Part shown: positions 1-7,380 of the stretch, piece by piece | Layout: each line of letters starts with the position of its first letter | How positions within the stretch are numbered: position 1 is the stretch's first letter | Assembly (NCBI GenBank): GCA_910588175.1 | Contig: CAJUQQ010000070.1 | Coordinates: forward strand, 1 to 9,609 | From: an uncultured Oscillibacter sp. | GTDB lineage: Bacteria; Bacillota; Clostridia; Oscillospirales; Oscillospiraceae | DNA: 9,609 bases | Reading direction: 5' to 3' | Translations under genes and position numbers: made by a program | The notes under the pieces: generated by a model | What the model saw: the letters and a program-made list of their open reading frames with translations, nothing else | Databases searched by the model: none | What the model was told of the DNA's origin: nothing

Positions 1-617
1 TTCACGCCCAGCTTCCTTAATAAAAAGTTCAGCGACCGAATATCCGGCGACAACAGCAAACGGCAGGGAATCTCCTTTCCATTGCAAATAAAGTTTCCGC
101 CGATGGTCATGATATAATTGGACTGTCCGCCGTACTCCGCCATGGGTACGGCCATAATGGCGCCCTGCATATCCACGGTGAACGCGGGGACCGTCAGCTC
201 AATGTCCAGACCCGCCAGACCGCTGAGGGCGTTAATGAAAGTGGAGATCATGATGTTGCCCACTTCGGTAAGGGCGGAGCGCTCCAGCTCTTGCAGCGCC
301 AGATAGTCTTGGATGGTCTTCTCCATCATGCTCTCCAGAACCAGGTTTACGAAGTCCAACTGCTGCACCGACAGCATGATGCCGCTGAGCTGTCCGCTCA
401 TCCCCACCAGCACGCCGGCGGTGATGGGCTCCGGGCCGCCGATCCACTCGATGGCTTCGTTGTATTCCATAATGCGGACTTCCGGCTGCTGGATGCGCAC
501 GGTCTTTCCGATCAGGGCGGACAGGCTGGTGGCGGCGTTTCCGGTGCCGATGCTCCCGATTTCCTTCAGGGTGTCCAGCTCCAGAGAACTGAGTTCGTCG
601 TAGCTTTTAATGGTCAT
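1..617 (-). CDS. cheC: CheC, CheY-P phosphatase (3' end cut by the window edge)
   Basis: CheC removes phosphate from CheY-P during adaptation and often works with the receptor deamidase CheD; it is cytoplasmic. The frame opens at ATG 617 and runs off the left edge after 205 complete codons. CheC proteins are about 205 to 210 residues, so only a few codons should be missing. The two-fold repeat is visible. The first catalytic motif is D15xxxE19xxS22, followed by IGTGNAATSLS. The second is S114xxxE118xxN121. The family motif is [D/S]xxxExxN, so site 2 is intact, while site 1 has Ser in place of Asn. There is no SpoA (FliN) domain, so this is CheC and not FliY; CheX is less likely because two motifs are present. 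A strong ribosome site (GGGAGGAAGG) lies in the 14-bp gap after flgG. CheD may follow beyond the window, but that is inference. Confidence 0.92.
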   Translation of the reverse strand, partial: MTIKSYDELSSLELDTLKEIGSIGTGNAATSLSALIGKTVRIQQPEVRIMEYNEAIEWIGGPEPITAGVLVGMSGQLSGIMLSVQQLDFVNLVLESMMEKTIQDYLALQELERSALTEVGNIMISTFINALSGLAGLDIELTVPAFTVDMQGAIMAVPMAEYGGQSNYIMTIGGNFICNGKEIPCRLLLSPDIRSLNFLLRKLGV

Positions 618-631
618 GCCCTTCCTCCCTC

Positions 632-1402
632 TCAGCCGCGCAGGCCGTTGATGGTGGTCTCAATCTCATCGGAGGTCTGCACCATTTTCAGCGCCATGCC
701 ATAGGCCCGCTGGGACTCGATGACCTTGGTCATCTCCTCCGCCAGGTCCGCGTTGGACATCTCCAGGAAGCCCTGCATCAGGGTTCCCTCTCCCTGACGG
801 ATGCCCCCGTTTTTGTCGACGGCCCGGAAATAGGTATCGTATACATGCTCCATGCCGTCATAGTTCATGTAATCAAAGATGCCCACCGGCATTTTCTCAT
901 GCTCATTCTCCACTTCGATCATGCCGCCGGTGTCGCTGAGCACAAAGCGGCCCTCGTTGTCGGAGAGGTAGTAGATTCGCTCCAGAATATCCTGGCCGTT
1001 TTCGTCCACCTCGCCGCTGGGGCGCATCAGCTCGGACTTGACAAACGCGCCGTTCCGGGTGAGGGTGATGTCGCCGGTCTCCAGGTCCGCCACGGCGAAG
1101 AAGCCGTCTCCGGCGATGGCGTAGTCCTGATCCCGCCGGGTCTCGGCCAGGGCCCCGGACTTGAAATCCGTGTCCGTGGTCCAGAGCGCCCCGCCCACGC
1201 CGGAGGGGAGCATTTCGAAGTCGCCCTCTCCCCCCGCGGCGCCGCCGATTCCCTTGAGATCCTCGTACATCAAGGAGGCAAAGCGGCTTTTCTCCGCCTT
1301 GAAGCCATAGGTGTTGAGGTTCGCGATGTTGTTGCCGTGGACCGTCAGCCGCTTGAGCTGCTGGTGGGCCCCCACGGCCGCGATGAAAAAGGACTGATTC
1401 AT
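632..1402 (-). CDS. flgG: Flagellar basal-body rod protein, FlgG-like
   Basis: A structural subunit of the flagellar rod, exported through the type III gate and assembled below the hook. The 256-residue protein has the family layout. The N-terminal helix carries the signature HGNNIANLNTYGFKAEKSRF (about residues 22 to 41). The central D1 part has AIAGDGFFAVADLETGD. The C-terminal helix is LEMSNADLAEEMTKVIESQ followed by RAYGMALKMVQTSDE. The C-terminal AEEM...QRAY...K.VQT.DE is closer to FlgG than FlgF, but in Clostridia both tandem copies are often annotated simply as hook-basal body protein. The ATG at 1402 is set by a near-perfect Shine-Dalgarno (TAAGGAGG) that overlaps the stop codon of the gene before it. 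It is followed 14 bp later by cheC. The family is certain; the choice of G over F is moderate. Confidence 0.88.
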   Translation of the reverse strand: MNQSFFIAAVGAHQQLKRLTVHGNNIANLNTYGFKAEKSRFASLMYEDLKGIGGAAGGEGDFEMLPSGVGGALWTTDTDFKSGALAETRRDQDYAIAGDGFFAVADLETGDITLTRNGAFVKSELMRPSGEVDENGQDILERIYYLSDNEGRFVLSDTGGMIEVENEHEKMPVGIFDYMNYDGMEHVYDTYFRAVDKNGGIRQGEGTLMQGFLEMSNADLAEEMTKVIESQRAYGMALKMVQTSDEIETTINGLRG

Positions 1403-1413
1403 AGGCTTCCTCC

Positions 1414-2184
1414 TTAAGCGAAGCGGCCGACGTCGCTGGCGGCCCGGCTCATCACCTGGTCATAGATCTTGGTGACCTGGGCGGCGCTTTGCAGCGCCCG
1501 CTGATAGGTAATCATCTCCGTCATCTGCTTGACCATATCGCTGTTGGACCGCTCCAGGTATTGGCTCCAGATCTCGTAATCCTGGCTCTGCTCCGCGCCC
1601 TCCCCGGTAAACAGTCCCCGGTCGTTGCGCTCAAGAGCCTGGTTATCCTCAAAGCTATAGACGCCCAGCTGGCCGATGGCGATGCTCCCGCCCTGATCCG
1701 GCGGCTGGTCGTAGAACAGCACGCCCGCTTTGTCGCCGCGGATCTTGTCGGTGCCCAGGTAAATGGGCTCCCCCTCGGGACCCAACACCTGGCCGAAGCC
1801 GGGGAGGCAGAGGTACCCCTCCTCATCCAGGGAGAAGTTGCCCATCCGGGTATAGCCTATGTTGCCGTCCGGGTCCTGAACCGCGAAGAAGCCGTCTCCC
1901 ACAATGGCGAAGTCCAGGGGCAGGTCCGTGGGCTCCGGGGTACCCTGGCTGTAATCCGTATAGATCTCGCTGGCAGCCCGTATATAGCTCTGCCGGCCGA
2001 TCTCCGTACCGCTGCTCTCATTCACCGTCACCCGGCTGTACATCACATCGTCAAAGGTGCTGGCCACATAGCGGTCCTGCTTATAGCCCGCTGTGGAGAT
2101 ATTGACCATGTTGTTTCCGATGACATTCAGGTTGTTCTGGTGGGTCAGCATCGCGGAGGTGAGGTTGTAAAAGCCTTTGAACAC
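1414..2184 (-). CDS. flgF: Flagellar basal-body rod protein, FlgF/FlgG family
   Basis: A second rod-family protein, also 256 residues but clearly diverged from its neighbour. The N-terminus MFKGFYNLTSAMLTHQNNLN is followed by VIGNNMVNISTAGYKQDRYV, the NN(I/M)xNxxTxGYK signature. LPLDFAIVGDGFFAVQDPDG is the central GDGFF element, and LERSNSDMVKQMTEMITYQR is the C-terminal assembly helix. Two adjacent rod genes directly after a sigma-28 gene also occur in Clostridioides difficile. Because FlgG-like and FlgF-like copies are hard to separate from sequence alone, the symbol is provisional; it could be called flgG1 or compared with Bacillus flhO/flhP. The start is GTG, preceded by AAGGG 7 nt upstream. 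It lies one codon after the fliA stop (TAA CGC GTG) and in the same frame, so translation is probably coupled to fliA. Confidence 0.85.
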   Translation of the reverse strand: MFKGFYNLTSAMLTHQNNLNVIGNNMVNISTAGYKQDRYVASTFDDVMYSRVTVNESSGTEIGRQSYIRAASEIYTDYSQGTPEPTDLPLDFAIVGDGFFAVQDPDGNIGYTRMGNFSLDEEGYLCLPGFGQVLGPEGEPIYLGTDKIRGDKAGVLFYDQPPDQGGSIAIGQLGVYSFEDNQALERNDRGLFTGEGAEQSQDYEIWSQYLERSNSDMVKQMTEMITYQRALQSAAQVTKIYDQVMSRAASDVGRFA

Positions 2185-2187
2185 GCG

Positions 2188-3024
2188 TTATCCCTTCTTC
2201 CTCTTCGGTTTCGGCTCTGGCTCATCGTCCAGATAGCGTTCCATGTAGGTTTTCAATTTTTGAATGGCCCGGGTGTGAATCTGGGAAATGCGGGGCTCGC
2301 TGAGCTCCATCACCTGGGCGATCTCCTTTAAGTGCAGGTTTTGCTCATAATACAGGGAGAGGACCATCTGCTCGTTCTCCCGCAGGGAGGCGATGCCCTG
2401 GGCCAAGGCCCGCTGCATCTCCCGCTCCTGAAGCACCAGCTCCGGCTGGCTGCGAACGTCGCTGGAGGGAATCTCCATGGGGTAGCCCGTGGGCTCCCGG
2501 GTATCCATCAGCACATCCAGGGAGAGGACGTTGCTCAGGGCAATGTTGGCAGTGTCCTTCTGGTACCGCTCCTGGGTGATGCCCAAGTGCTGGGCAATCT
2601 CCTCGTCGGTGGGGGTCCGGCCCAGAACCGTGGCCAGCTCCGACGAGGCAAGGTCAATCTCCTTGGCCCGCTTCCGGACGTTCCGGGGAATCCAGTCCTG
2701 CTTCCGGGCCAGGTCAATGACCATGCCCCGAATGCGCTTGGAGACATAGGTCTCAAACTTCACGCCCTTGTCGGGGTCGAACTTGTCGATGGCCCCCAGC
2801 AGGGTAATGATGCCTTCGTTGATGATATCTTCGATCTGGGCAAAGCTGCTGTACACGCCCCGAATCTGCATGGCGGCGTTTTTGATCAGTCCCTCGTAGC
2901 GCAGAACCAGGGGCCATTTCAGGCTCTCGTCCCCCGTTTCCTTATAGAGGCGGAGGAGGTCCTGGGTATCCATCTCCTCAATCTCCCGCTCGCTGTAGCG
3001 GACGGCGGCGGTCAGCTCGCTCAT
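2188..3024 (-). CDS. fliA: FliA/WhiG-family sigma factor (sigma-28, SigD)
   Basis: An RNA polymerase sigma factor for late flagellar, motility and chemotaxis genes. It has 278 residues. Region 2 lies at about 41 to 114 (IEDIINEGIITLLGAIDKFD, then GVKFETYVSKRIRGMVIDL and RKQDWIPR). Region 3 lies at about 118 to 190 (ELATVLGRTPTDEEIAQHLG). Region 4, with its helix-turn-helix, lies at about 214 to 258 (LKEIAQVMELSEPRISQIHT). The WIPR(N)VR after region 2 is typical of the FliA/WhiG group. The last 15 residues form a short acidic then basic tail (YLDDEPEPKPKRKKG) beyond region 4. The ATG overlaps the flhA stop as ATGA, so translation is coupled to flhA. Its activity would normally be held by the anti-sigma factor FlgM, which is not in this window. 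Family members usually recognise TAAA-N15-GCCGATAA type promoters. Confidence 0.96.
   Translation of the reverse strand: MSELTAAVRYSEREIEEMDTQDLLRLYKETGDESLKWPLVLRYEGLIKNAAMQIRGVYSSFAQIEDIINEGIITLLGAIDKFDPDKGVKFETYVSKRIRGMVIDLARKQDWIPRNVRKRAKEIDLASSELATVLGRTPTDEEIAQHLGITQERYQKDTANIALSNVLSLDVLMDTREPTGYPMEIPSSDVRSQPELVLQEREMQRALAQGIASLRENEQMVLSLYYEQNLHLKEIAQVMELSEPRISQIHTRAIQKLKTYMERYLDDEPEPKPKRKKG
2191..2196 (-). promoter_or_regulatory. Ribosome binding site for the GTG start of the first rod gene
   Basis: AAGGGA within the last codons of fliA precedes the GTG at 2184, with 7 nt between GGG and GTG. It supports the GTG start directly after the fliA stop. Confidence 0.55.
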
Positions 3025-5132
3025 GTGCCCACCGCCCTTCGCTCCGTCCGGGCCGGGGTTTCCAGGGTGATGTTTCCAATGGCCTGAATCTGCACGGCGC
3101 TGGTGATCTCATTGAAAGACAGGACGTAAACGCCGGGGTAGAACTGCGTGATCATCTTGGCGAAGTAGCCCCGGATCACCTGGCTGACCAGGATGATGGG
3201 CGTCTGAGAGAGGTCGTTGAACTTCTTCATCTGGTTGGCCAGCTGAGAGACCACCTGCTGCATCAGTTCCGGCCCCATGGCCAGATACACGCCCTGCTCG
3301 TTCCGGGTGAGGGAGGCGATGATCTTCTTCTCCACCTCCGCGTCCAGGGTGACGACGCGGAGCTGCCCGTCCTCGCAGAAGCGGCGGGTAATGGTCCGGG
3401 CCAGAGCGCCCCGGACCTGCTCCGTGGCGGCGTCGATGTCCCGGCCCTGGGCCAGGGCGTCGGCCAGGGTTTCCACAATGGCTCCCAGGTCCTTGATGGG
3501 CACGCCCTCCCGCAGGAGATTGCGCAGCACCTTTTCCAGCGTGGCGTAGGAGATGATGCCGGGAATGGCCTCCTCCACCAGGTCCGGGGCGGTGCGCTTC
3601 AGGTTCTCCACCAGCTGGATGGTCTCCGTCCGGCCCAGCATCTCATAGGCGTACTTCTTCACCGTCTCGGACAGGTGCGTCAGCATAACGGACAGGGGGT
3701 CGATGACGTTGTAGCCGTAGATTTCCGCCATTTCCTTGTTCTCCGGCAGAATCCACCGGGAGGGGATGCCGTAGGCGGGCTCGATGGTCTCGATGCCGTC
3801 GATCTCCCCCAAGGGGTTGGCGGGCTCCAGGGCCAGATAGTAGTCCACCAGGATCTCGCCCCGAGCCACCTCCTCGCCCCGAATGCGGATGACGTACTGA
3901 TTCGTCCCCAGGGACGAGGCGTCGTGTAGGCGGATGGAGGGGAAGACGAAGCCCATGTCCTGGGCGTACTGGCGGCGGAAAATGACGATGCGGCTGATGA
4001 GCTTGCCGCCGTGGCTCTCATCCACCATGGGGATGAGGCTGTATCCAAACTCCATCTCGATGGGCTCCACCGAGAGGAGGCTGTAGACGTTGTTGATATC
4101 CTTGTAATAGTCGGTTTCGCTGGGAGCGGCGGCCTCGGACACCTGCTGCTGCTGTTCCGCCGCCGCCTGAATGGCCGCGGTCTCCTGCCGCTCCTGCTCC
4201 ATGCGGGTGCTGACAAACCAGCCCACTCCCAGAAGCAGCCCGCCGCCAATGGCCAGGGCCAGATGGGGCGTGTTGGGAATGGCCGCCAGGAACAGGAGGA
4301 TGATGCCGGTGGTCATGATGGCCCTGGGCTGGGCCTTGAACTGACCGATCACATCCTTGTTGAGGCTGCCCTCGGACACGGACCGGGTGACGATCATGCC
4401 CGTGGCGGTGGAGATCATCAGCGCCGGAAGCTGAGAGACCAGGCCGTCGCCGATGGTGACGATGGAGTAGCGGGAAATCACGTCGGTAAAGGTTCCGCCG
4501 TTTAGGACCATGCCGATGATGGTGCCTCCCACGAAGTTGATCATGGTGATGATCAAGGACATGGTGGCGTCGCCTTTGACGATTTTGGTGGCGCCGTCCA
4601 TGGCGCCGTAGAAGTCGGCCTCTTTTTGAATCTTGTGCCGGCGGCCCTTGGCCTCCTGCTCGTCAATGAGGCCGGAGGAGAGGTCCGCGTCGATGGCCAT
4701 CTGCTTGCCGGGCATGGCGTCCAGGGTGAACCGGGCGGCCACCTCGGCCACGCGCTCGGCGCCCTTGGTGATAACGATAAACTGCACCAGCACGATGATC
4801 AGGAAGATCACCACGCCGACGACGATGTTGCCGCCGGTGATCAGGTTTCCGAAGTTCTGGATAACTGTTCCGGCGTAGCCGTGCCAGAGAATCTGCCGGG
4901 TGGTGGAGACGTTCAAGCCCAATCGGAACAGCGTTGTAATCAGCAGCAGCGATGGGAAAATGGAAAACTCCAGCGCCTCGGAGATGTTCATGGTGATCAT
5001 CAGGATCATGATGGAGAGCCCGATGTTCACCACCAGCAGAATGTCCAACAGCTCCGTGGGCAGGGGGATGATCAAAAACAGAACGATGACCACGACGGCA
5101 AGAGATATTACGTTGTCAAATATCCGTTTCAA
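3021..5132 (-). CDS. flhA: FlhA, flagellar type III export gate protein
   Basis: The largest export-gate subunit, an inner-membrane protein that forms a nonameric ring, docks chaperone-substrate complexes and couples proton flow to export. It has 703 residues, close to the usual 680 to 700. The first 310 or so residues hold about eight membrane segments (for example VISLAVVVIVLFLIIPLP and NIVVGVVIFLIIVLVQFIVI). The FHIPEP-family signature LGLNVSTTRQILWHGYAGTV is present, as are the conserved loops MPGKQMAIDADLSSGLIDEQ and EADFYGAMDGATKIVKGDA. A Q/A/E-rich linker (about 315 to 345) leads to the cytoplasmic substrate-docking domain. The start is TTG at 5132, with AGGAGGT 9 nt upstream; no in-frame ATG fits. 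Its stop overlaps the fliA start by 4 bp. flhF and flhG, which often follow flhA in Bacillota, are absent here. Confidence 0.97.
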   Translation of the reverse strand: MKRIFDNVISLAVVVIVLFLIIPLPTELLDILLVVNIGLSIMILMITMNISEALEFSIFPSLLLITTLFRLGLNVSTTRQILWHGYAGTVIQNFGNLITGGNIVVGVVIFLIIVLVQFIVITKGAERVAEVAARFTLDAMPGKQMAIDADLSSGLIDEQEAKGRRHKIQKEADFYGAMDGATKIVKGDATMSLIITMINFVGGTIIGMVLNGGTFTDVISRYSIVTIGDGLVSQLPALMISTATGMIVTRSVSEGSLNKDVIGQFKAQPRAIMTTGIILLFLAAIPNTPHLALAIGGGLLLGVGWFVSTRMEQERQETAAIQAAAEQQQQVSEAAAPSETDYYKDINNVYSLLSVEPIEMEFGYSLIPMVDESHGGKLISRIVIFRRQYAQDMGFVFPSIRLHDASSLGTNQYVIRIRGEEVARGEILVDYYLALEPANPLGEIDGIETIEPAYGIPSRWILPENKEMAEIYGYNVIDPLSVMLTHLSETVKKYAYEMLGRTETIQLVENLKRTAPDLVEEAIPGIISYATLEKVLRNLLREGVPIKDLGAIVETLADALAQGRDIDAATEQVRGALARTITRRFCEDGQLRVVTLDAEVEKKIIASLTRNEQGVYLAMGPELMQQVVSQLANQMKKFNDLSQTPIILVSQVIRGYFAKMITQFYPGVYVLSFNEITSAVQIQAIGNITLETPARTERRAVGT

Positions 5133-5141
5133 GCGCCGGCC

Positions 5142-5148
5142 ACCTCCT
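5142..5148 (-). promoter_or_regulatory. Ribosome binding site for the TTG start of flhA
   Basis: AGGAGGT stands 9 nt before the TTG at 5132. The reading frame then gives the expected FlhA N-terminus with the first membrane helix beginning at about residue 8. No ATG or GTG is available nearby in frame. Confidence 0.75.
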
Positions 5149-5170
5149 GTTCCGCCTGTTCCTTTCCGCC

Positions 5171-5186
5171 CCGCCTCTTGAGGCGG
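5171..5186 (-). other. GC-rich hairpin in the flhB-flhA gap
   Basis: CCGCCT-CAAG-AGGCGG forms a perfect 6-bp stem with a four-base loop in the 85-bp gap between flhB and flhA. No T tract follows, so it is not an intrinsic terminator. It lies about 23 bp upstream of the flhA ribosome site and could affect mRNA stability or flhA translation. The gap holds no other recognisable element. Confidence 0.5.
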
Positions 5187-5217
5187 CCTGCCTTATCCTT
5201 TGGACAAAGCGGCAAAT

Positions 5218-6291
5218 TTATTTTACCAGTTTATTCTTCTCGTTCAGCCGGAAGATGTAGACCAGCACCTCCGCCACGGGGTTGTAAAGCGCCGGGGGAA
5301 TCTCCCGGTCCAGCTCCGCGTCCGCGTAGAGGGCGCGGGCCAGGGGCACGTTTTCGATAACGGCCACCTTGTGCTCCTCCGCCACCTTCACAATACGCAG
5401 GGCCAGGGAATCCTGCCCCTTGGCCAAGACAATAGGAGCCGCGTCCTCGTCCGGATGGTACCGGAGCGCCACGGCGAAGTGGGTGGGGTTTCGAATGACC
5501 ACGTCGGCCTGGGGGACCTGCTGCATCATGCGGCTTTGAGCCCGCTTGCGCTGCATTTCCTTGATCTTTCCCTTGATCTGGGGATCGCCTTCGGTCTGTT
5601 TATATTCTTCCTTGATCTCCTGCTTGCTCATGCGGATCTGGCGCTCGTAATCCCACCACTGGTAAAGGATATCCAGCGCCGCCAGGGCGATGAACGCCAA
5701 GGCGATCTTCACGACCATGCTCACCCCTTGGGAAAAGAGGTGGGTGCAGGAGGCCCGGAGGTCCACATACAAATATTTCGCGCTCTCATGGAACATGTTT
5801 TCAATGCTGAAATAGACAATGACCATGAGAATGCTGATTTTCAATATGCCCTTCAGCGCGTTGATTACGCTTTTCAGGGAAAACAGCCGCTTAAACCCCT
5901 CCAGAGGGTTGATGCGGTTGAATTTCGGCTTCATCAGCTCCCCGCTGACCAGCAGCCGGGTCTGGGCAAAGGTGGCCACAACGGCGCAGCCCGCCGTCAC
6001 CAGCGTAATGGGCAGCACGGTCCGGGCCATCAGGCCCAGAGCTTGCATGGTCAGCTCGCGGAGCATGTCGTCCACGGCCAGCCCTCCGGCCAGGTCCACC
6101 TGGGTAAAGCAAAAGCGCATAAAGCCCGTCAGCTGCTCCGCGATCCGCCCGGACATCATCCAGAAAACGGAGAAGGAGCCCAGCAGCGTCACCACCGCCA
6201 CCGCGTCCTGGCTCAAGAAGACGTTACCTTTTTTTCGTTCGTCTCTTCGCTTTTTTGGGGTTGCTTTTTCGGTCTTAGAGCCCTCCGCCAA
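5218..6291 (-). CDS. flhB: FlhB, export-gate substrate-specificity switch protein
   Basis: An inner-membrane export-gate component. Autocleavage in its cytoplasmic domain switches export from rod/hook to filament substrates. It has 357 residues. The N-terminus has the typical EGSKTEKATPKKRRDERKKG stretch before the first membrane segment. Four membrane segments follow, roughly at 30-50, 85-110, 140-160 and 185-205. The conserved GFKRLFSLKSVINALKGILK lies between segments. The autocleavage motif NPTH is at residues 268-271 (bases 5479-5490), followed by FAVALRY and VLAKGQDSLALRIVKVAEEH. The start is TTG: the reading frame matches the family N-terminus, and a purine-rich AAAGGGGGG ends 7 nt upstream. 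An out-of-frame ATG abuts that ribosome site and heads a seven-codon ORF. FlhB is separate from FliR here, whereas C. difficile has a FliR-FlhB fusion. Confidence 0.97.
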   Translation of the reverse strand: MAEGSKTEKATPKKRRDERKKGNVFLSQDAVAVVTLLGSFSVFWMMSGRIAEQLTGFMRFCFTQVDLAGGLAVDDMLRELTMQALGLMARTVLPITLVTAGCAVVATFAQTRLLVSGELMKPKFNRINPLEGFKRLFSLKSVINALKGILKISILMVIVYFSIENMFHESAKYLYVDLRASCTHLFSQGVSMVVKIALAFIALAALDILYQWWDYERQIRMSKQEIKEEYKQTEGDPQIKGKIKEMQRKRAQSRMMQQVPQADVVIRNPTHFAVALRYHPDEDAAPIVLAKGQDSLALRIVKVAEEHKVAVIENVPLARALYADAELDREIPPALYNPVAEVLVYIFRLNEKNKLVK

Positions 6292-6298
6292 CGGTCAT

Positions 6299-6307
6299 CC
6301 CCCCTTT
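6299..6307 (-). promoter_or_regulatory. Ribosome binding site for the TTG start of flhB
   Basis: AAAGGGGGG ends 7 nt before the TTG at 6291. An ATG touches the G-run directly (6298-6296) but is out of frame with flhB and too close to the site; it would encode only MTVGGGL before TAA. Confidence 0.65.
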
Positions 6308-6323
6308 GGGCACGCGCACCGGG

Positions 6324-7091
6324 TCAGGAAGCCATCAGCAGCAGCATATCATGGAGACTGCTCAGCATCATCCGCTCCGCCTCCAGCAGAAACTCGCTGA
6401 TGGGGAGCATCAGCATCAGCAGCAGCGCCAGGCCAATGATTACCTTTAACTCGATATTGATGGAAAAGACATTGATTTGCGGGATGACCTTCATCAGGAC
6501 GCCCATCCCCAATTGGCCGATCAGCTCCGCCGCCAGAATCGGCATGCACAGCTTCACCGCCAGAACGGTACACTGGATGAACAGTTCCAGCGCCAGATTG
6601 GTCACATCGTTTCCGATGGAGATGCCGCCGTAGCGCACCACCTCGCCGGAGGTAATCATAATCCGTATCAGCGTGTGGTGGCCGTTGGCGGCAAAGAACA
6701 GCAGAATCATCAGTGTGTTGATCAGCGTACCCGTCACGGACATGTTGGCCTGGGAGCCGGCGTCGTAAATCTGGCTCATGGTCATGCCCATTTGGGTGTC
6801 AATGGTCAAACCCGCCATCTGGGGAATATAGAGAAAAAAGTGGACCACCAGCCCCAGCACCAGCCCCAGTACCACCTCCAGCAGCAGCGCCCCCGCCAGG
6901 GGAAGCACTCCGCTGGGCGGCTCCACCCGTCCGCCGGTCACCGAGTAGGTGAAGGCCGACAGCACCAGCGTGAATCCCGCCCGGAAAAATCCGGGGATAT
7001 TCTGCCGGCTCAGCAGGGGGTTGAACAGCACCAGCCCGCTCATCCGGGCGGTAATCAGCAAAAAGAGCGTCAGGGCCCCTTCGTCTATCAT
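6324..7091 (-). CDS. fliR: FliR, flagellar export gate protein
   Basis: A membrane component of the FliP-FliQ-FliR core of the type III export channel. It has 255 residues and is strongly hydrophobic with about six membrane segments. It carries the family signatures RMSGLVLFNPLLSRQNIPGF near the N-terminus, GLTIDTQMGMTMSQIYDAGS in the middle, and FAANGHHTLIR. The C-terminal IPQINVFSINIELKVIIGLA is the usual PQ(I/M)NVFxxxxxxK element. The ATG at 7091 follows a GGAGG ribosome site located in the 11-bp gap after fliQ. A 32-bp gap separates it from flhB. The gene contains no frameshift and matches the length expected for a stand-alone FliR. Confidence 0.96.
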   Translation of the reverse strand: MIDEGALTLFLLITARMSGLVLFNPLLSRQNIPGFFRAGFTLVLSAFTYSVTGGRVEPPSGVLPLAGALLLEVVLGLVLGLVVHFFLYIPQMAGLTIDTQMGMTMSQIYDAGSQANMSVTGTLINTLMILLFFAANGHHTLIRIMITSGEVVRYGGISIGNDVTNLALELFIQCTVLAVKLCMPILAAELIGQLGMGVLMKVIPQINVFSINIELKVIIGLALLLMLMLPISEFLLEAERMMLSSLHDMLLLMAS

Positions 7092-7102
7092 AGGCGCCTC
7101 CG

Positions 7103-7366
7103 CTAAATGACCGTCATGAGGTCGAACAGCTCCCGGGTGTATTCCTGGAGCGTCGTCAGCATCCAGCCTCCGGCCAGGAGAAGAACGCCCACTACAATGA
7201 CCAGCTTCAAAATAAAACTGATGGTCTGCTCATGAATCTGGGTTACCGCCTGGAAAATGGCCACCACCACGCCGGCCAGCATACTGAGTACCAGCATAGG
7301 CCCGCCCAGCTTGATGACCACGCCCACGGCGTCCCGCATCACGTCGGTTATCATTCCCGTATCCAT
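7103..7366 (-). CDS. fliQ: FliQ, flagellar export gate protein
   Basis: A small export-gate subunit of 87 residues with two hydrophobic hairpin helices. Residues 14-38 include VVIKLGGPMLVLSMLAGVVV, and residues 52-72 include LKLVIVVGVLLLAGGWMLT. The conserved IFQAVTQIHEQTISFILKL joins them and is diagnostic for FliQ (compare the family motif QAxTQIxExTLxFxPK). The usual proline of that motif is Leu here (FILKL). The length is normal. The ATG at 7366 has GGAGGG 7 nt upstream, just after the fliP stop. In other systems about four FliQ subunits pack around FliP5-FliR1 in the export channel. Confidence 0.96.
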   Translation of the reverse strand: MDTGMITDVMRDAVGVVIKLGGPMLVLSMLAGVVVAIFQAVTQIHEQTISFILKLVIVVGVLLLAGGWMLTTLQEYTRELFDLMTVI

Positions 7367-7380
7367 TCGTCAGCCCTCCG

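Noticed and set aside
1414..2184. Recent duplication of the two rod genes, because both are exactly 256 codons
   Set aside because: The proteins share only the family signatures and are widely diverged elsewhere, so the equal length is coincidence or an ancient paralogy.
1489..3087. Two long plus-strand frames (1489-2331 and 2332-3087) opposite the rod and sigma genes
   Set aside because: They mirror the codon phase of true genes on the other strand and show no family motif or convincing ribosome site.
5171..5186. Intrinsic terminator after flhB
   Set aside because: The hairpin is not followed by a T tract, and flhA follows at once with its own ribosome site.
5200..6633. 477-codon open frame on the plus strand opposite flhB and fliR
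   Set aside because: Its product has no recognisable domain and is rich in His, Gln and Gly as expected from an antisense reading of GC-rich genes; flhB and fliR on the other strand are certain.
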